From: Nitrospirillum sp034427435
GTDB taxonomy: Bacteria; Pseudomonadota; Alphaproteobacteria; Azospirillales; Azospirillaceae
Reading direction: 5' to 3'
NCBI RefSeq assembly: GCF_034427435.1
Contig: NZ_JAXQNP010000003.1
Coordinates: 1,240,001 to 1,304,000, forward strand
DNA: 64,000 nucleotides
In this document: positions 46,401 through 54,995 of the stretch, piece by piece
Layout: every line of letters starts with the position of its first letter
Position numbering within the stretch: the first letter of the stretch is position 1
Position numbers and translations under genes: made by a program
Notes under the pieces: model-generated
Told to the model about the DNA's origin: nothing
The model's input: the letters and a program-made list of their open reading frames with translations, nothing else
Database searches by the model: none

Positions 46401-47933
46401 TCAGTTCATTTTCGAACCCGCGTGCAGGCGGTCGCCCAGCCAGCGTTGCACCAGGTCCAGCACCTCGGGCGCGGACACCGCCGGCTCCAGCGGGCCGGGC
46501 GTGTGGGTATCGACATGCTGAAAGCCGTGATTCACGCCCGGTATCTCCAGCACGGTCGCGTTTGGGTTGGCGCGCAGGGCCCTCTGGGCCTCGGGCATCG
46601 CCCGGTGGGTCAGGACCACGGTGTCGCGTCCCGCGTACAGAGCCAGGACGGGCGCGCGGATTCGTGCCAGCGCGTCATTGGGGGCGGCCTGGTACAGGGA
46701 CAGGATCACCGGCGTATCCAGTTCCGCCACCACGGCGTCCGCTTGCGCCCGGCTCCAGCCGCCCGCCACAAAGGCGTCGACCAACGCCTGACGGGCGGGG
46801 GCGGCCACCGATGGCGGCGCGGCGGCGATGCGGGCGGCGTACAAGGCTTGAAGGGCGGCGATGACCCGGTCGTTGGCCGCACCCACGATGCCGCCCTTGC
46901 CCAGTTTCTCCCGCATGTCGTCAGTGAACAGCGTGCCCTTCTCGCCGGCGGGCCCGGCCAGCATGACCACGGCGGCGATGCCGGGGTCGCGGGCGGCGAC
47001 GGCGGGCCCGACATAGGCGCCCTGGCTCAGGCCCAGGAAGGCCACGCGCCGGCCATCGATATCCGGCCGGGTGCGCAGGTAGGCCACCGCCGCCGCCGCG
47101 TCCCGCTCCATCAGCTCCAGGGTGTCCACGAACGTCCCGGTCGACTCGCCAACCCCGCGCTTGTCGTAATCCAGGGTGGCGATGCCCTCGGCCAGCAGCC
47201 TATCCTCGATCAAGGGGAAGACGCCGCGTTTGCCGGGGCCGCTGCCGCTCAGCAGGATGACGACGGGGAAGGGGGGCTTGGCGCGCTGCCCCGGGCCGCT
47301 GAACCCAGGTATCCGCAGGCGCCCGGCCAGCACCACCCCGGGATCGGAGGGGATGCTCACATCCCGCACGAGCTGCGGCGGCCGATAGCCGGTGACGGTG
47401 GCCCGCACCGCCGCCGCCGTGGGCGGCTCCGTACTGAACAAGACCGGGCCGAGGGCGATGTCGGCGTCCGCCCCACCCAGGTGCAGCGTCAGGTGTTGCG
47501 GCCCGCCCGCGACGTCGGGCGGCGCCGTGCCGGTGACGGTGTGGAGCTGCCAATCCGGTGTCAGGGTGAGCGCCGTGTCGACGAAGGTGGCATAGGCGGG
47601 CGCGTCCCCCTGGATCGTGGTCAGCACGCGCATGGGATGCGCGGCGCGCGCCCAGAAGCTGACGCTGACCGTCTGACCGGCCACCAGCGGCGGCAGGGTG
47701 ACCGCCGCCCCGCTGCTGGACGGATCCGGGGAAGGGGCCGCCTGGGCGGCCACCGTCAATGCCGTGTCCCCCGGGATGCCCCCGTCGGCGGAGAAACCGA
47801 AGCGGGTGCCCCAGGCCGTCCAGCGGCTGGTGTCCGTCATCTGGAGGTTTTCCGCCCGGGCACCTCCGCCGAGGAGGAGCAAAAGCATCAGCGCCAGGCG
47901 GATACGCGGCATGGGGGCGGGCTTATGAGGCAT
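46401..47933 (-). CDS. Secreted alpha/beta hydrolase with N-terminal jelly-roll domain (510 aa)
   Basis: A signal peptide (from the ATG at 47933, ending GGGARA) precedes a carbohydrate-binding-module-like beta-sandwich (about 30-165), then an alpha/beta-hydrolase domain. The nucleophile Ser is in GLSQGAYVG, the Asp in YAGRDTVV and the His in GVNHGFQH; LSGSGPGKRG supplies the oxyanion turn. It may be an esterase or peptidase-like hydrolase acting in the periplasm. The start is set by AAGGA eight bases upstream, and the gene overlaps the end of the preceding one by 11 bp. It lies back to back with the JmjC gene (2-bp gap). Confidence 0.85.
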   Translation of the reverse strand: MPHKPAPMPRIRLALMLLLLLGGGARAENLQMTDTSRWTAWGTRFGFSADGGIPGDTALTVAAQAAPSPDPSSSGAAVTLPPLVAGQTVSVSFWARAAHPMRVLTTIQGDAPAYATFVDTALTLTPDWQLHTVTGTAPPDVAGGPQHLTLHLGGADADIALGPVLFSTEPPTAAAVRATVTGYRPPQLVRDVSIPSDPGVVLAGRLRIPGFSGPGQRAKPPFPVVILLSGSGPGKRGVFPLIEDRLLAEGIATLDYDKRGVGESTGTFVDTLELMERDAAAAVAYLRTRPDIDGRRVAFLGLSQGAYVGPAVAARDPGIAAVVMLAGPAGEKGTLFTDDMREKLGKGGIVGAANDRVIAALQALYAARIAAAPPSVAAPARQALVDAFVAGGWSRAQADAVVAELDTPVILSLYQAAPNDALARIRAPVLALYAGRDTVVLTHRAMPEAQRALRANPNATVLEIPGVNHGFQHVDTHTPGPLEPAVSAPEVLDLVQRWLGDRLHAGSKMN

Positions 47934-48615
47934 TGGGGGCATCCTTGTGGTGTTGGGCCGACGGATCGCGCAGCGGTGCCGGAGCTGCTCCCGATGCTGG
48001 GGCCGGGGATGGCGCGCCCTCCTCATCCTGCCAGGCCACCCAGAAATGGACCGTGGTCTGGCGGCGCGTTTCGGCCCGCTTGTTCATGAGGGTCAGGGTC
48101 AGGATCCGGTTGCCGTTCTGCAGGGTGCCGCTGTACTCGCTGCCCGTGTACATGCTGTCGGCGATAAAGGTGGCGACCCCATCGCCGCAGACATAGCGGG
48201 CGCATTCGCCCATGGGCGCCCGATCCTGCGAGATGCCGCAATAGACGGCGACGACCTGGGCGGTCCCGGGCAACTCCACCAGCAGGTTCTCCTCCCCTCC
48301 CGGGCGGATGGCCGTCCGCGTCTGCGCCTCCGTCACCCGCACGCCGGGGGCGTGGAGGTCCCGCTGCATGCGGTTTTGCCCCTGGTAATCGTTCCAGGCC
48401 TGGCAGAAGGGATAATCCACGACATTGTCGCCCCGGAAATAACCGGGATTGGTGCGCAGCCCCGCCTGGCGCCACCACGGATCCGGTATGGACGCGGTCA
48501 GCAGCCCGTAGACCAGGCTGACGGAGAGGGTGGCGGAGATGAGGGAGACCAGCAGCCGGCTCATGAGCGCGATGGGCAGCGGCATCTGGGCCTCGAGCGA
48601 CATATTCGCGTGCAT
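47923..48615 (-). CDS. Membrane-anchored protein of unknown family, paralogue of the next upstream gene (230 aa)
   Basis: One hydrophobic helix (about residues 18-42) anchors a periplasmic-looking domain of about 170 residues. It shares with the neighbouring 267-aa protein the blocks PDPWW, DYPFCQAWNDYQG, DLHAPGV and VAVYCGISQ, plus a late HFW.AW. Cysteines in CQAW, YCGIS, GEC and YVCG are conserved in number and may form disulfides. No known domain recognised. ATG 48615 follows GGAGGAG. It overlaps the hydrolase start, so it is the first gene of that two-gene unit, and its upstream region carries the PadR-like box. Confidence 0.7.
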   Translation of the reverse strand: MHANMSLEAQMPLPIALMSRLLVSLISATLSVSLVYGLLTASIPDPWWRQAGLRTNPGYFRGDNVVDYPFCQAWNDYQGQNRMQRDLHAPGVRVTEAQTRTAIRPGGEENLLVELPGTAQVVAVYCGISQDRAPMGECARYVCGDGVATFIADSMYTGSEYSGTLQNGNRILTLTLMNKRAETRRQTTVHFWVAWQDEEGAPSPAPASGAAPAPLRDPSAQHHKDAPNAS

Positions 48616-48634
48616 GGCTATCTCCTCCAGTTAA

Positions 48635-48654
48635 ATACACAATGTAGAAGAAAT
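48635..48654 (+). promoter_or_regulatory. PadR-box candidate, copy 1
   Basis: Matches ATAYACAWTGTAGAAGAAAT, shared (18 of 20 bases) with the reverse strand of 49857-49876. The core ACAATGT is palindromic. It lies 20 bp before the 230-aa gene's start. Confidence 0.55.
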
Positions 48655-48697
48655 AAGCGCGCCACCGGGAGGTGGGACGAAGCGGGCAGGGGGGGCT

Positions 48698-49501
48698 TCA
48701 GGGGGCGCTGGTGCCGTCGTCGCGCCAGGCTATCCAGAAATGGCCGGTGACGCCCTCCTCGGGGCCGGCGGAGCGGGTGTACATGGCCAAGGTCAGGACG
48801 CGGCCTTTGACGTAGGCGCTATCCTCGACGAATGCCGAGACACCGGTGCCGCAGCCGCCGCGGGAACATTCTTCGACGGCCGCTTTTGCGGCACCCGGCT
48901 GGCTGATGCCGCAATAGATGGCGGTCACCTTGGCCGTCTGGGGCAGCAGGACGGCCAGATCCTGTTCCGCGCCTTGGCGCACCGCGCCCCGGGTGGTGAC
49001 CCTGGTCACGTGGACGCCGGGGCGGTGCAGGTCATGCGCCACGCGGCTCCGGCCCTCATAGTCGGTCCAGGCCTGGCAGACGGGATAGTCGGACTGGTTG
49101 AAACGCTGGAACTGGCCGGGATAGCTGGGCAGGCCGGCCCGCATCCACCACGGGTCGGGCACCAATACCGACATCAGGGCATAACAGGCGGTGAAGGCCA
49201 GGGTCATCGTGGCCAGCGACAGCAGCAGCCGGCCCCGGTCCAGGAAGCGCAGCAGCACCAGGTTCTCCAGCCGCCGGCTGGTGATGGCCAGGATGCTGGA
49301 GGCGATATCGCGGCGATAGCGGCTGAGGGCGGCATCCGGCCCCAGGACCACCAGGGCATTGACGTAGGACTCCTCCAGATCGCCCATGCGGTCCTCCACC
49401 TCATCGGGGGTGGCCACCAGCATCAGGCAGAGCCGGGGGAACAGGGGCAGGGCGGCGGGGGCGGCGACGGCGTTACTGTCTTCAGACGGTGTCGTCACCA
49501 T
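48698..49501 (-). CDS. Membrane protein with permease-prefix-like N-terminus (267 aa)
   Basis: The first 90 residues resemble the prefix domain that links PadR regulators to ADOP-type permeases: DEVEDRMGDLEESYVNAL, then GPDAALSRYRRDIASSIL. Instead of a permease, one membrane helix (LLSLATMTLAFTACYALMSVL) and a 150-residue domain follow, with PDPWW, DYPVCQAWTDYEG, YCGIS and HFWIAWRDD, paralogous to the 230-aa protein. Four bases separate it from the PadR stop, so the two are co-translated. Probably a PadR-controlled membrane protein; function unknown. Confidence 0.75.
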   Translation of the reverse strand: MVTTPSEDSNAVAAPAALPLFPRLCLMLVATPDEVEDRMGDLEESYVNALVVLGPDAALSRYRRDIASSILAITSRRLENLVLLRFLDRGRLLLSLATMTLAFTACYALMSVLVPDPWWMRAGLPSYPGQFQRFNQSDYPVCQAWTDYEGRSRVAHDLHRPGVHVTRVTTRGAVRQGAEQDLAVLLPQTAKVTAIYCGISQPGAAKAAVEECSRGGCGTGVSAFVEDSAYVKGRVLTLAMYTRSAGPEEGVTGHFWIAWRDDGTSAP

Positions 49502-49505
49502 GGCC

Positions 49506-49835
49506 TCAGACCCCCTTGCCGATCAGGTCCAGGCCATACTCCAACTCGTGACGGGCATTGACGGCGTGGTCCAGCGCCTGGCGCCCCTCGCCGGTCAGCT
49601 TGAAATAGCGCTTGGCCCGGCCGCCGCGCGTCGGCGTCGGCTCCCCCAGGGTGGACTCCAGCAACTCCTTGGCGGTCAGCCGGTCCAGCGTGGTGTAGAC
49701 GGCACCCAGCGTATGGTCCCGCCGGGTGCGGCGGCTCAGTTCGTCCCGGATGGCCACGCCATAGGCGCCGTCGCCCAGGGCCAGGATGACCATCATCACC
49801 GCCTGTTCCAGCGTGCCCAGTGTGTTCCTGCCCAT
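49506..49835 (-). CDS. PadR-family transcriptional regulator (109 aa)
   Basis: A winged-helix domain with MMVILALGDGAYGVAI, LGAVYTTLDRLTAKELLES and GRAKRYFKLTGEGRQAL, as in the short PadR-s1 group. These bind DNA as dimers, usually as ligand- or stress-released repressors of a neighbouring membrane protein. ATG 49835 has AGGGTAGGG upstream. A PadR-like box lies 21 bp before the start and a second copy before the 230-aa gene, which argues for autoregulation plus control of the second unit (inference). Confidence 0.92.
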   Translation of the reverse strand: MGRNTLGTLEQAVMMVILALGDGAYGVAIRDELSRRTRRDHTLGAVYTTLDRLTAKELLESTLGEPTPTRGGRAKRYFKLTGEGRQALDHAVNARHELEYGLDLIGKGV

Positions 49836-49856
49836 CGTGCCCTACCCTGCGGCGCC

Positions 49857-49876
49857 ATTTCTTCTACAATGTATAT
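49857..49876 (-). promoter_or_regulatory. PadR-box candidate, copy 2
   Basis: Reverse-strand copy of the shared 20-bp motif, with palindromic core TACA-A-TGTA on the plus strand. It lies between the PadR start and any promoter upstream, the place expected for autorepression. Confidence 0.55.
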
Positions 49877-49942
49877 TCGACCGGCGCGGGGCGTCAATGG
49901 GGTTGGCCGCGGCGGGTCAGGTCGCGTCTTTGAGGTCAGCGC

Positions 49943-50233
49943 CTATCCCAAACGGAAGATTTTCAGGAGCCCAATGGAAACGCCGTGGAGTATCATTCCG
50001 CCGCAGGTCATCATGGCAAGCAGGGCGATAGACTGCCCGTCGGCGGGGGGTAGGCCCAGCCACTGCAGGACGCGGCCCCAGGCCCCTCCGCTCAGCCCCG
50101 CCGCACTCGCCAAATTCCACATCAAGAACAGGCCGGTGACGAGCGTCATGACTGCCGTGAAGATCCTCATATGACGCAAGGCGGCGGCTCCGCGCTTGGT
50201 CCAAGCCAACTCATCTTGAAAGTCGGGTCCCAT
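49943..50233 (-). CDS. Small two-helix membrane protein (96 aa)
   Basis: Starts at ATG 50233 behind AGGA (MGPDFQDELAW). Two hydrophobic segments (about residues 25-48 and 68-90) and a short polar loop. No family recognised. Same strand as the PadR unit but separated from it by about 110 bp. Divergent from the phosphatase gene. Confidence 0.65.
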   Translation of the reverse strand: MGPDFQDELAWTKRGAAALRHMRIFTAVMTLVTGLFLMWNLASAAGLSGGAWGRVLQWLGLPPADGQSIALLAMMTCGGMILHGVSIGLLKIFRLG

Positions 50234-50290
50234 GGCGGTCCTGGGGAATCGTGAAGTGTCGGTGGTTATCGTCCGGCGAGGGGGAAACAA

Positions 50291-50803
50291 ATGCAGCCGG
50301 CGCTTTATTGGATAGATCTCAGTGTCCTTCCCTGGACGGGGCGGCTCGCCATCATGGCGCGGCCCCGGGCAGGCGATTGGCTGGAAGATGAAATCGCCGG
50401 CTGGCGCGCCGAGGGCGTCGATGAAGTGATCAGCCTGCTGGAGTTAGCGGAGGTCCAGGAACTGGCGCTCATGGCTGAGGAGCGGCTGTGCCAGGCCCAG
50501 GGGATAGCTTTCACGACATTTCCCATGCCTGACCGGGGGGTACCCGACTCGCGCCGCCGGGTGGCCATGCTGGCGCGCCGCCTCTCCCAGGATCTGGCAT
50601 CGGGGCGTTCCGTGGCCGTGCATTGCCGGGCCGGCATCGGCCGGTCATCGCTGCTGGCGGCCAGTGTCCTGGCTTGCGCCGGCCTGGATGTCACGGCGGC
50701 GTTCGCCCGCATCGCTCTGGCGCGGGGCGTGCCCGTGCCCGACACGGATGAGCAGCACGCCTGGGTACGATCCTTTGCCGAGGCGCTGCCGCTTTTGGCC
50801 TGA
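50291..50803 (+). CDS. Protein-tyrosine/dual-specificity phosphatase family protein (170 aa)
   Basis: The catalytic loop HCRAGIGRSS (C112, R118) is the CX5R P-loop of cysteine phosphatases; an upstream acidic PMPDRGVPD may hold the general-acid Asp. The size fits the small Siw14/DSP type. It would dephosphorylate a tyrosine, a phosphoinositide or another small phosphoester. The N-terminus starts QPALYWIDL with no signal peptide. Convergent with aroA (one base between stops). Confidence 0.88.
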   Translation: MQPALYWIDLSVLPWTGRLAIMARPRAGDWLEDEIAGWRAEGVDEVISLLELAEVQELALMAEERLCQAQGIAFTTFPMPDRGVPDSRRRVAMLARRLSQDLASGRSVAVHCRAGIGRSSLLAASVLACAGLDVTAAFARIALARGVPVPDTDEQHAWVRSFAEALPLLA

Positions 50804-50804
50804 C

Positions 50805-52070
50805 TCAGGCCTCGTCCCGCAATTCGACGCCCAGGCTGGCCAGCGCCCGCCAATAACCGGGATAGGTCTTGGCGACGCAGCCCGGGTCCAGGATGGTGAT
50901 GTCGCGGATCTTCAGGCCGGCGAGGGCGAAGCTCATGGCGATGCGGTGGTCGGCGTAAGTCTCGATGCGGGTGGGCAGGCTCTGGCCGGCCAGGCCGGGG
51001 TCGCTGGCCACCAGCAGGTCGTCGCCCTCCTCCACGCCCAGGCCGGGGCGGATGCGTGACAGCTCCATGGCCAGGGCCGCCACGCGGTCGCATTCCTTCA
51101 CCCGCAGGTTGGCGATGCCGGTGAAGCGCACCGGCGTGGCGTTGAACGCCGCCAGCACCGCCAGGGTGGGGATGGCGTCCTGCATCTGCGACCCGTCGAT
51201 GACAGGCGGCAGGTGGGGAAACAGGCGGATGAAGTCCCAGGCGCGGGCGTCCGGCTGGGTGAAGGCGGCGGCCGGGGTGCCCAGATCGATGGCGCCGCCG
51301 GTCAGGGCCTCCGCCGCCCACAGGTAGGTCGCGGCCGAGGCGTCTGGCTCCACCGCGAAATCGGCGGCGCGATAGCCCGTGGCGGCCACGGTCCAGACGG
51401 TGTCGCTGGGGTGACTGACCGCCGCGCCAAAGGCCGCCATGGCGGCGGTGGTCAGGTCGACATAACCCTTGGCGCCGATGTCGGCGCCGGTCAGCACCAC
51501 GTCGGTCGGCCGGGTCCCCAAGGCCCCCATCATCAGCAGGGCGGAGACGTACTGGCTGGACAACCCGCCGTCGATCTCCACCCGGCCACCGGCGAATCCG
51601 CCAGCATGGCCGCGCACGGTGACGGGCGGGCACCCGCTGGGGGCGTCGATGTCGACGCCCAGGGTCTTCAGGGCCGCCACCAGGGGGGCGATGGGGCGCT
51701 TGCGCATATGCGCGTCGCCATCCACCACCACCGTGCCGTCCACGGCGGCGGCCACCGCCGCCGTCAGGAAGCGGGTGGCGGTGCCGGCATTGCCCAGGAA
51801 CAGGGGCTGGGCCGGCGCGTTCAGGCGGCCGGTGCCATGGACGACGAAGGTGGTGTCGTCCGGCTCATCCACCGCGACACCCATGTCGCGCAGGGCCTGG
51901 GCCATATAGCGGGTGTCGTCGCTTTTCAGGGCGCCGGTCAGCCGGCTGGTGCCGGCCGCCAGACCCGCCAGCAGCAGGGCGCGGTTGGTGATGGACTTGG
52001 AACCCGGCGGCGCCACCCGGCCCCGAAGCGGACCCTGCGGCGGAATGATCGTCGTGGCCAAGCTACCCAT
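50805..52070 (-). CDS. aroA: 3-phosphoshikimate 1-carboxyvinyltransferase (EPSP synthase)
   Basis: The inside-out alpha/beta barrel motifs are clear: PPGSKSITNRALLLAGLA, LGNAGTATRFLTA and DGDAHMRKRPIAPLV, then DGGLSSQYVSALLM and ADHRIAMSFAL near the end. It transfers enolpyruvate from PEP to shikimate 3-phosphate in the aromatic amino acid pathway. The LGNAGTATR stretch (G-T variation around the glyphosate site) puts it among the class I/II-like bacterial forms; sensitivity cannot be read by eye. I use ATG 52070; GTG 52073 is one codon earlier. Runs in the same direction as hisZ and purA. Confidence 0.96.
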   Translation of the reverse strand: MGSLATTIIPPQGPLRGRVAPPGSKSITNRALLLAGLAAGTSRLTGALKSDDTRYMAQALRDMGVAVDEPDDTTFVVHGTGRLNAPAQPLFLGNAGTATRFLTAAVAAAVDGTVVVDGDAHMRKRPIAPLVAALKTLGVDIDAPSGCPPVTVRGHAGGFAGGRVEIDGGLSSQYVSALLMMGALGTRPTDVVLTGADIGAKGYVDLTTAAMAAFGAAVSHPSDTVWTVAATGYRAADFAVEPDASAATYLWAAEALTGGAIDLGTPAAAFTQPDARAWDFIRLFPHLPPVIDGSQMQDAIPTLAVLAAFNATPVRFTGIANLRVKECDRVAALAMELSRIRPGLGVEEGDDLLVASDPGLAGQSLPTRIETYADHRIAMSFALAGLKIRDITILDPGCVAKTYPGYWRALASLGVELRDEA

Positions 52071-52104
52071 CACCCACTGTTCCCTATTGTTCTCTCAACA
52101 TAAG

Positions 52105-52148
52105 CCGCTGGCGTGACAGTCACGCCAGCGGTAGCCCGCGACCGCGGG
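52105..52148. repeat. Two adjacent hairpins in the purA-aroA gap
   Basis: CCGCTGGCGTGAC-A-GTCACGCCAGCGG (52105-52131) is a 13-bp perfect inverted repeat, followed by CCCGCG-AC-CGCGGG (52135-52148). The rest of the gap to 52215 is G+C-rich and REP-like. It may terminate purA transcripts or be a dispersed repeat. Confidence 0.65.
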
Positions 52149-52221
52149 CGCCGGAGCGAGCACCGCAGGGCGCAGCGAGGAAGCCAAGGCCGCGGATGCG
52201 GCCGCCCGGCGCTTGAGGGAA

Positions 52222-53514
52222 TTACCCTTGAAAAGGATCCCGCATGAGAATCGTGTCGTCGCGCTCGGGGCTGGTGGACAGCAGGGTCACCGGCGCCTCG
52301 ATCAGTTCCTCGATGCGGCGGATGTACTTGATGGCCGTGGCCGGCAGGTCGGCCCAGGACCGGGCGCCATAGGTGCTCTGGGTCCAGCCTTCGAAGGTCT
52401 CGTAGATGGGCTCCACCTCGGCCTGGGCGGTCTGGGCGGCCGGCAGGTGGTGGATGACCTCACCCTTGTAGCGATAGCCGGTGCAGACCTTCAGCTCCTC
52501 GATGCCGTCCAGCACGTCCAGCTTGGTCAGGGCGATGCCGTCGATGCCGCCCACCTTCACTGCCTGGCGCACCAGCACGGCGTCGAACCAGCCGCAGCGG
52601 CGCTTGCGGCCGGTGACCACGCCGAATTCCTTGCCCTTGGCACCGATCAGTTCGCCGATGTCGTCGAACAACTCGGTGGGGAAGGGGCCGGAGCCGACGC
52701 GGGTGGTGTAGGCCTTGGTGATGCCCAGCACGTGCCCGACGGCGCCGGGGCCCATGCCGCTGCCGGCGGCGGCGTTGCCCGACACGGTGTTGGAGGAGGT
52801 CACGAAGGGATAGGTGCCGTGGTCCACGTCCAGCATGGCGCCCTGGGCGCCTTCGAACAGGATGCGCTTGCCCTGGGCGCGGGCCTCTTCCAGGCGCTGC
52901 CAGACGACGGCGCTGTAGGGCAGGATGCGCGGGGCGATCTCCCGCAGCTGGGCCAGCAGCTCGGCGCGGTCGATCTCCGGCGCGTTCAGGCCGCGCAGCA
53001 GGGCGTTGTGGTGGAACAGCAGCTGGTCGACCTTGTGCTCCAGCACGGCCTCGTCGGCCAGGTCGCACAGGCGGATGGCGCGGCGGGCCACCTTGTCCTC
53101 ATAGGCCGGGCCGATGCCGCGGCCAGTGGTGCCGATCTTGCCGGCGCCGCGCGCCTCCTCACGGGCCTTGTCCACCGCGCTGTGCAGCGGCAGGATCAGG
53201 GTGGCGTTCTCGGCCACGATCAGGCTTTCCGGGGTGATCCGCACGCCCTGGGCGGCGATGTTCTCGATCTCGCGCAGCAGGGCCCAGGGGTCGACCACCA
53301 CGCCGTTGCCGATGACCGACAGCTTGCCGGGGCGCACCACGCCCGAGGGCAGCAGCGACAGCTTGTAGGTGACGCCGTTGATGACCAGCGTGTGGCCGGC
53401 GTTGTGGCCGCCCTGGAAACGGACGATGACGTCGGCGCGGCTGGACAGCCAGTCGACGATCTTGCCCTTGCCTTCGTCACCCCATTGCGAGCCGACGACC
53501 GCGACATTGGCCAT
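52222..53514 (-). CDS. purA: Adenylosuccinate synthetase (430 aa)
   Basis: GTP-binding GSQWGDEGKGKIVD is at the N-terminus, GHNAGHT follows, and QGAMLDVDHGTYPFVTSSN and TRKRRCGWFD-like GRKRRCGWFDAV are further blocks. It joins IMP and aspartate to adenylosuccinate with GTP, the committed step to AMP. Standard length. Lies between hisZ and aroA, all on the minus strand; the 85-bp gap to hisZ contains an imperfect hairpin near 53548-53578. Confidence 0.97.
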   Translation of the reverse strand: MANVAVVGSQWGDEGKGKIVDWLSSRADVIVRFQGGHNAGHTLVINGVTYKLSLLPSGVVRPGKLSVIGNGVVVDPWALLREIENIAAQGVRITPESLIVAENATLILPLHSAVDKAREEARGAGKIGTTGRGIGPAYEDKVARRAIRLCDLADEAVLEHKVDQLLFHHNALLRGLNAPEIDRAELLAQLREIAPRILPYSAVVWQRLEEARAQGKRILFEGAQGAMLDVDHGTYPFVTSSNTVSGNAAAGSGMGPGAVGHVLGITKAYTTRVGSGPFPTELFDDIGELIGAKGKEFGVVTGRKRRCGWFDAVLVRQAVKVGGIDGIALTKLDVLDGIEELKVCTGYRYKGEVIHHLPAAQTAQAEVEPIYETFEGWTQSTYGARSWADLPATAIKYIRRIEELIEAPVTLLSTSPERDDTILMRDPFQG

Positions 53515-53599
53515 GATGGTTCTCCCTCTAAACGGCGCTCAATAGCAGGCGCGGGGCGGTGCTACGGCACCCCGCAGGATTTTTCAAACAGGTGGACGC

Positions 53600-54751
53600 T
53601 CAGACCTCGACGGTCCAGCCGTCCCGCAGCAGGTGGCTGCAGCCCAGGCGCTTGGCTTCCGCCGCGTCATCCGCCAGCGGCTCCAGCGCCGCCACCGTGT
53701 CCCAGCCCTTCTCGCGCAGGCGCTGGGCCTGGGTCGCCGGGGTGCCATGGGGCAGCAGCAGGCGGCGGGCCGGCGCCGGGCCGGGCACGGACTCGATGAC
53801 CGTGTCGGTGAACAGGGTGAAGCCGGTGGCGGGTTCCCCCGCCAGGGTTCGATAGCGGCCACCGCGCCCGATCTCACCGCGCACACCGCGGGCGAAAATG
53901 GTGAAGCTGACCCCGGTCTGGTACTCGAACCCGCGCTGTTCCACCGGGTCGATGGTGATCTGCACATGGGGGGCGGCGCTGACGATCAGGTCCACCACGG
54001 TGGCCAGGCGCTGGCGCTCCGGCTCCGCCTCCGCCGGCAGCTCGACGGCGGCCAGGGCCTCCACGGCGGCGGGGGCGTTGCCGCAGCAGGCCATGACGCG
54101 GCCCAGCAGCTCGGCCGCGGCCCCGCCGATGGCGGCCAGGCCGGCGGCGTCCCGGTGGTCCAGCGCCTCGCGCGCGGCGCGCTGCGTCGCCTCATCCAGG
54201 TTCAGGGAGCGGAACAGCGCCGGCACCAGGGTGGGCACCGTCAGGTCCACGGTCAGGCCCTCGGCGCCCAGGTTGGTCAGGGCCTCCATGGCCAGCAGCA
54301 CGATCTCGGCATCCGCCTCGGCGCGCAGGCTGCCGATCAGCTCAACACCGACCTGGCCGAACTGGCGCTCGTGGCGCAGCTGCGACCCCTTCACGCGCAG
54401 CACCTGGCCGGCATAGGACAGGCGCAGGGGGCGGGGGGCGTTGGCCAGGCGGGTCTGGGCGATGCGGGCGACCTGCAGCGTCATGTCGGCGCGCAGGCCC
54501 ATCATGCGCTGGGACACGGGGTCCATCAGGCGGAAGGTCTGGTGCGCCAGCTTGGCGCCCGGGCCGGCCAGCAGGCCCTCCTCGAACTCGATCAGCGGCG
54601 GCTTCACCCGGTCATACCCATGGCGGCCGAAATCCGCCATCAGCTGTTCCACGATGCGGGCCTCATGCTGGGCGGCGGGCGGCAAAAGATCGCGCAAGCC
54701 GGCCGGCAGCAGGGCCTTGGCCGCAATGGCCTCGTCGGCGCTGTCAGTCAT
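53600..54751 (-). CDS. hisZ: ATP phosphoribosyltransferase regulatory subunit (383 aa)
   Basis: A class II aminoacyl-tRNA-synthetase-like fold related to HisRS, without its anticodon domain: LLPAGLRDLLPPAAQHEARI, then LRADMTLQVARIAQTRL and the late GRGGRYRTLAGEPATGFTLF. HisZ is needed with the short HisG for the first step of histidine synthesis. hisG is not in this window. The short-HisG/HisZ arrangement is known from many proteobacteria. Start ATG 54751. Confidence 0.95.
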   Translation of the reverse strand: MTDSADEAIAAKALLPAGLRDLLPPAAQHEARIVEQLMADFGRHGYDRVKPPLIEFEEGLLAGPGAKLAHQTFRLMDPVSQRMMGLRADMTLQVARIAQTRLANAPRPLRLSYAGQVLRVKGSQLRHERQFGQVGVELIGSLRAEADAEIVLLAMEALTNLGAEGLTVDLTVPTLVPALFRSLNLDEATQRAAREALDHRDAAGLAAIGGAAAELLGRVMACCGNAPAAVEALAAVELPAEAEPERQRLATVVDLIVSAAPHVQITIDPVEQRGFEYQTGVSFTIFARGVRGEIGRGGRYRTLAGEPATGFTLFTDTVIESVPGPAPARRLLLPHGTPATQAQRLREKGWDTVAALEPLADDAAEAKRLGCSHLLRDGWTVEV

Positions 54752-54949
54752 AATGCAGAAGGGTCCCGGGCGTCGAAAGGGCGACAGTGCCCGTTACGGG
54801 TCTTTAATCGCTGGCCGGCGCGCACGCAATTGTTTAAGCCCCGCGCCCGCCGGGGAGGGGGCATGCGGGGCCTCCATTGGGGGATAGATCTCGGATGATG
54901 GCTTTCCCGGCGAGAGAGGCTTTGCGGCGGAGGCTCTCGCATTTCGCTG

Positions 54950-54977
54950 ATAAGCGCTTATACTCTTATAAGCTTAT
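54950..54977 (+). promoter_or_regulatory. Two palindromic operators of the RHH/PIN toxin-antitoxin pair
   Basis: ATAAGCGCTTAT (54950-54961) and ATAAGCTTAT (54968-54977) are perfect palindromes 17 bp apart centre to centre. A -10-like TATACT (54959-54964) overlaps the first. The arrangement fits cooperative autorepression by a ribbon-helix-helix antitoxin. Confidence 0.65.
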
Positions 54978-54995
54978 CCGCCTATGGGCCGCGCC

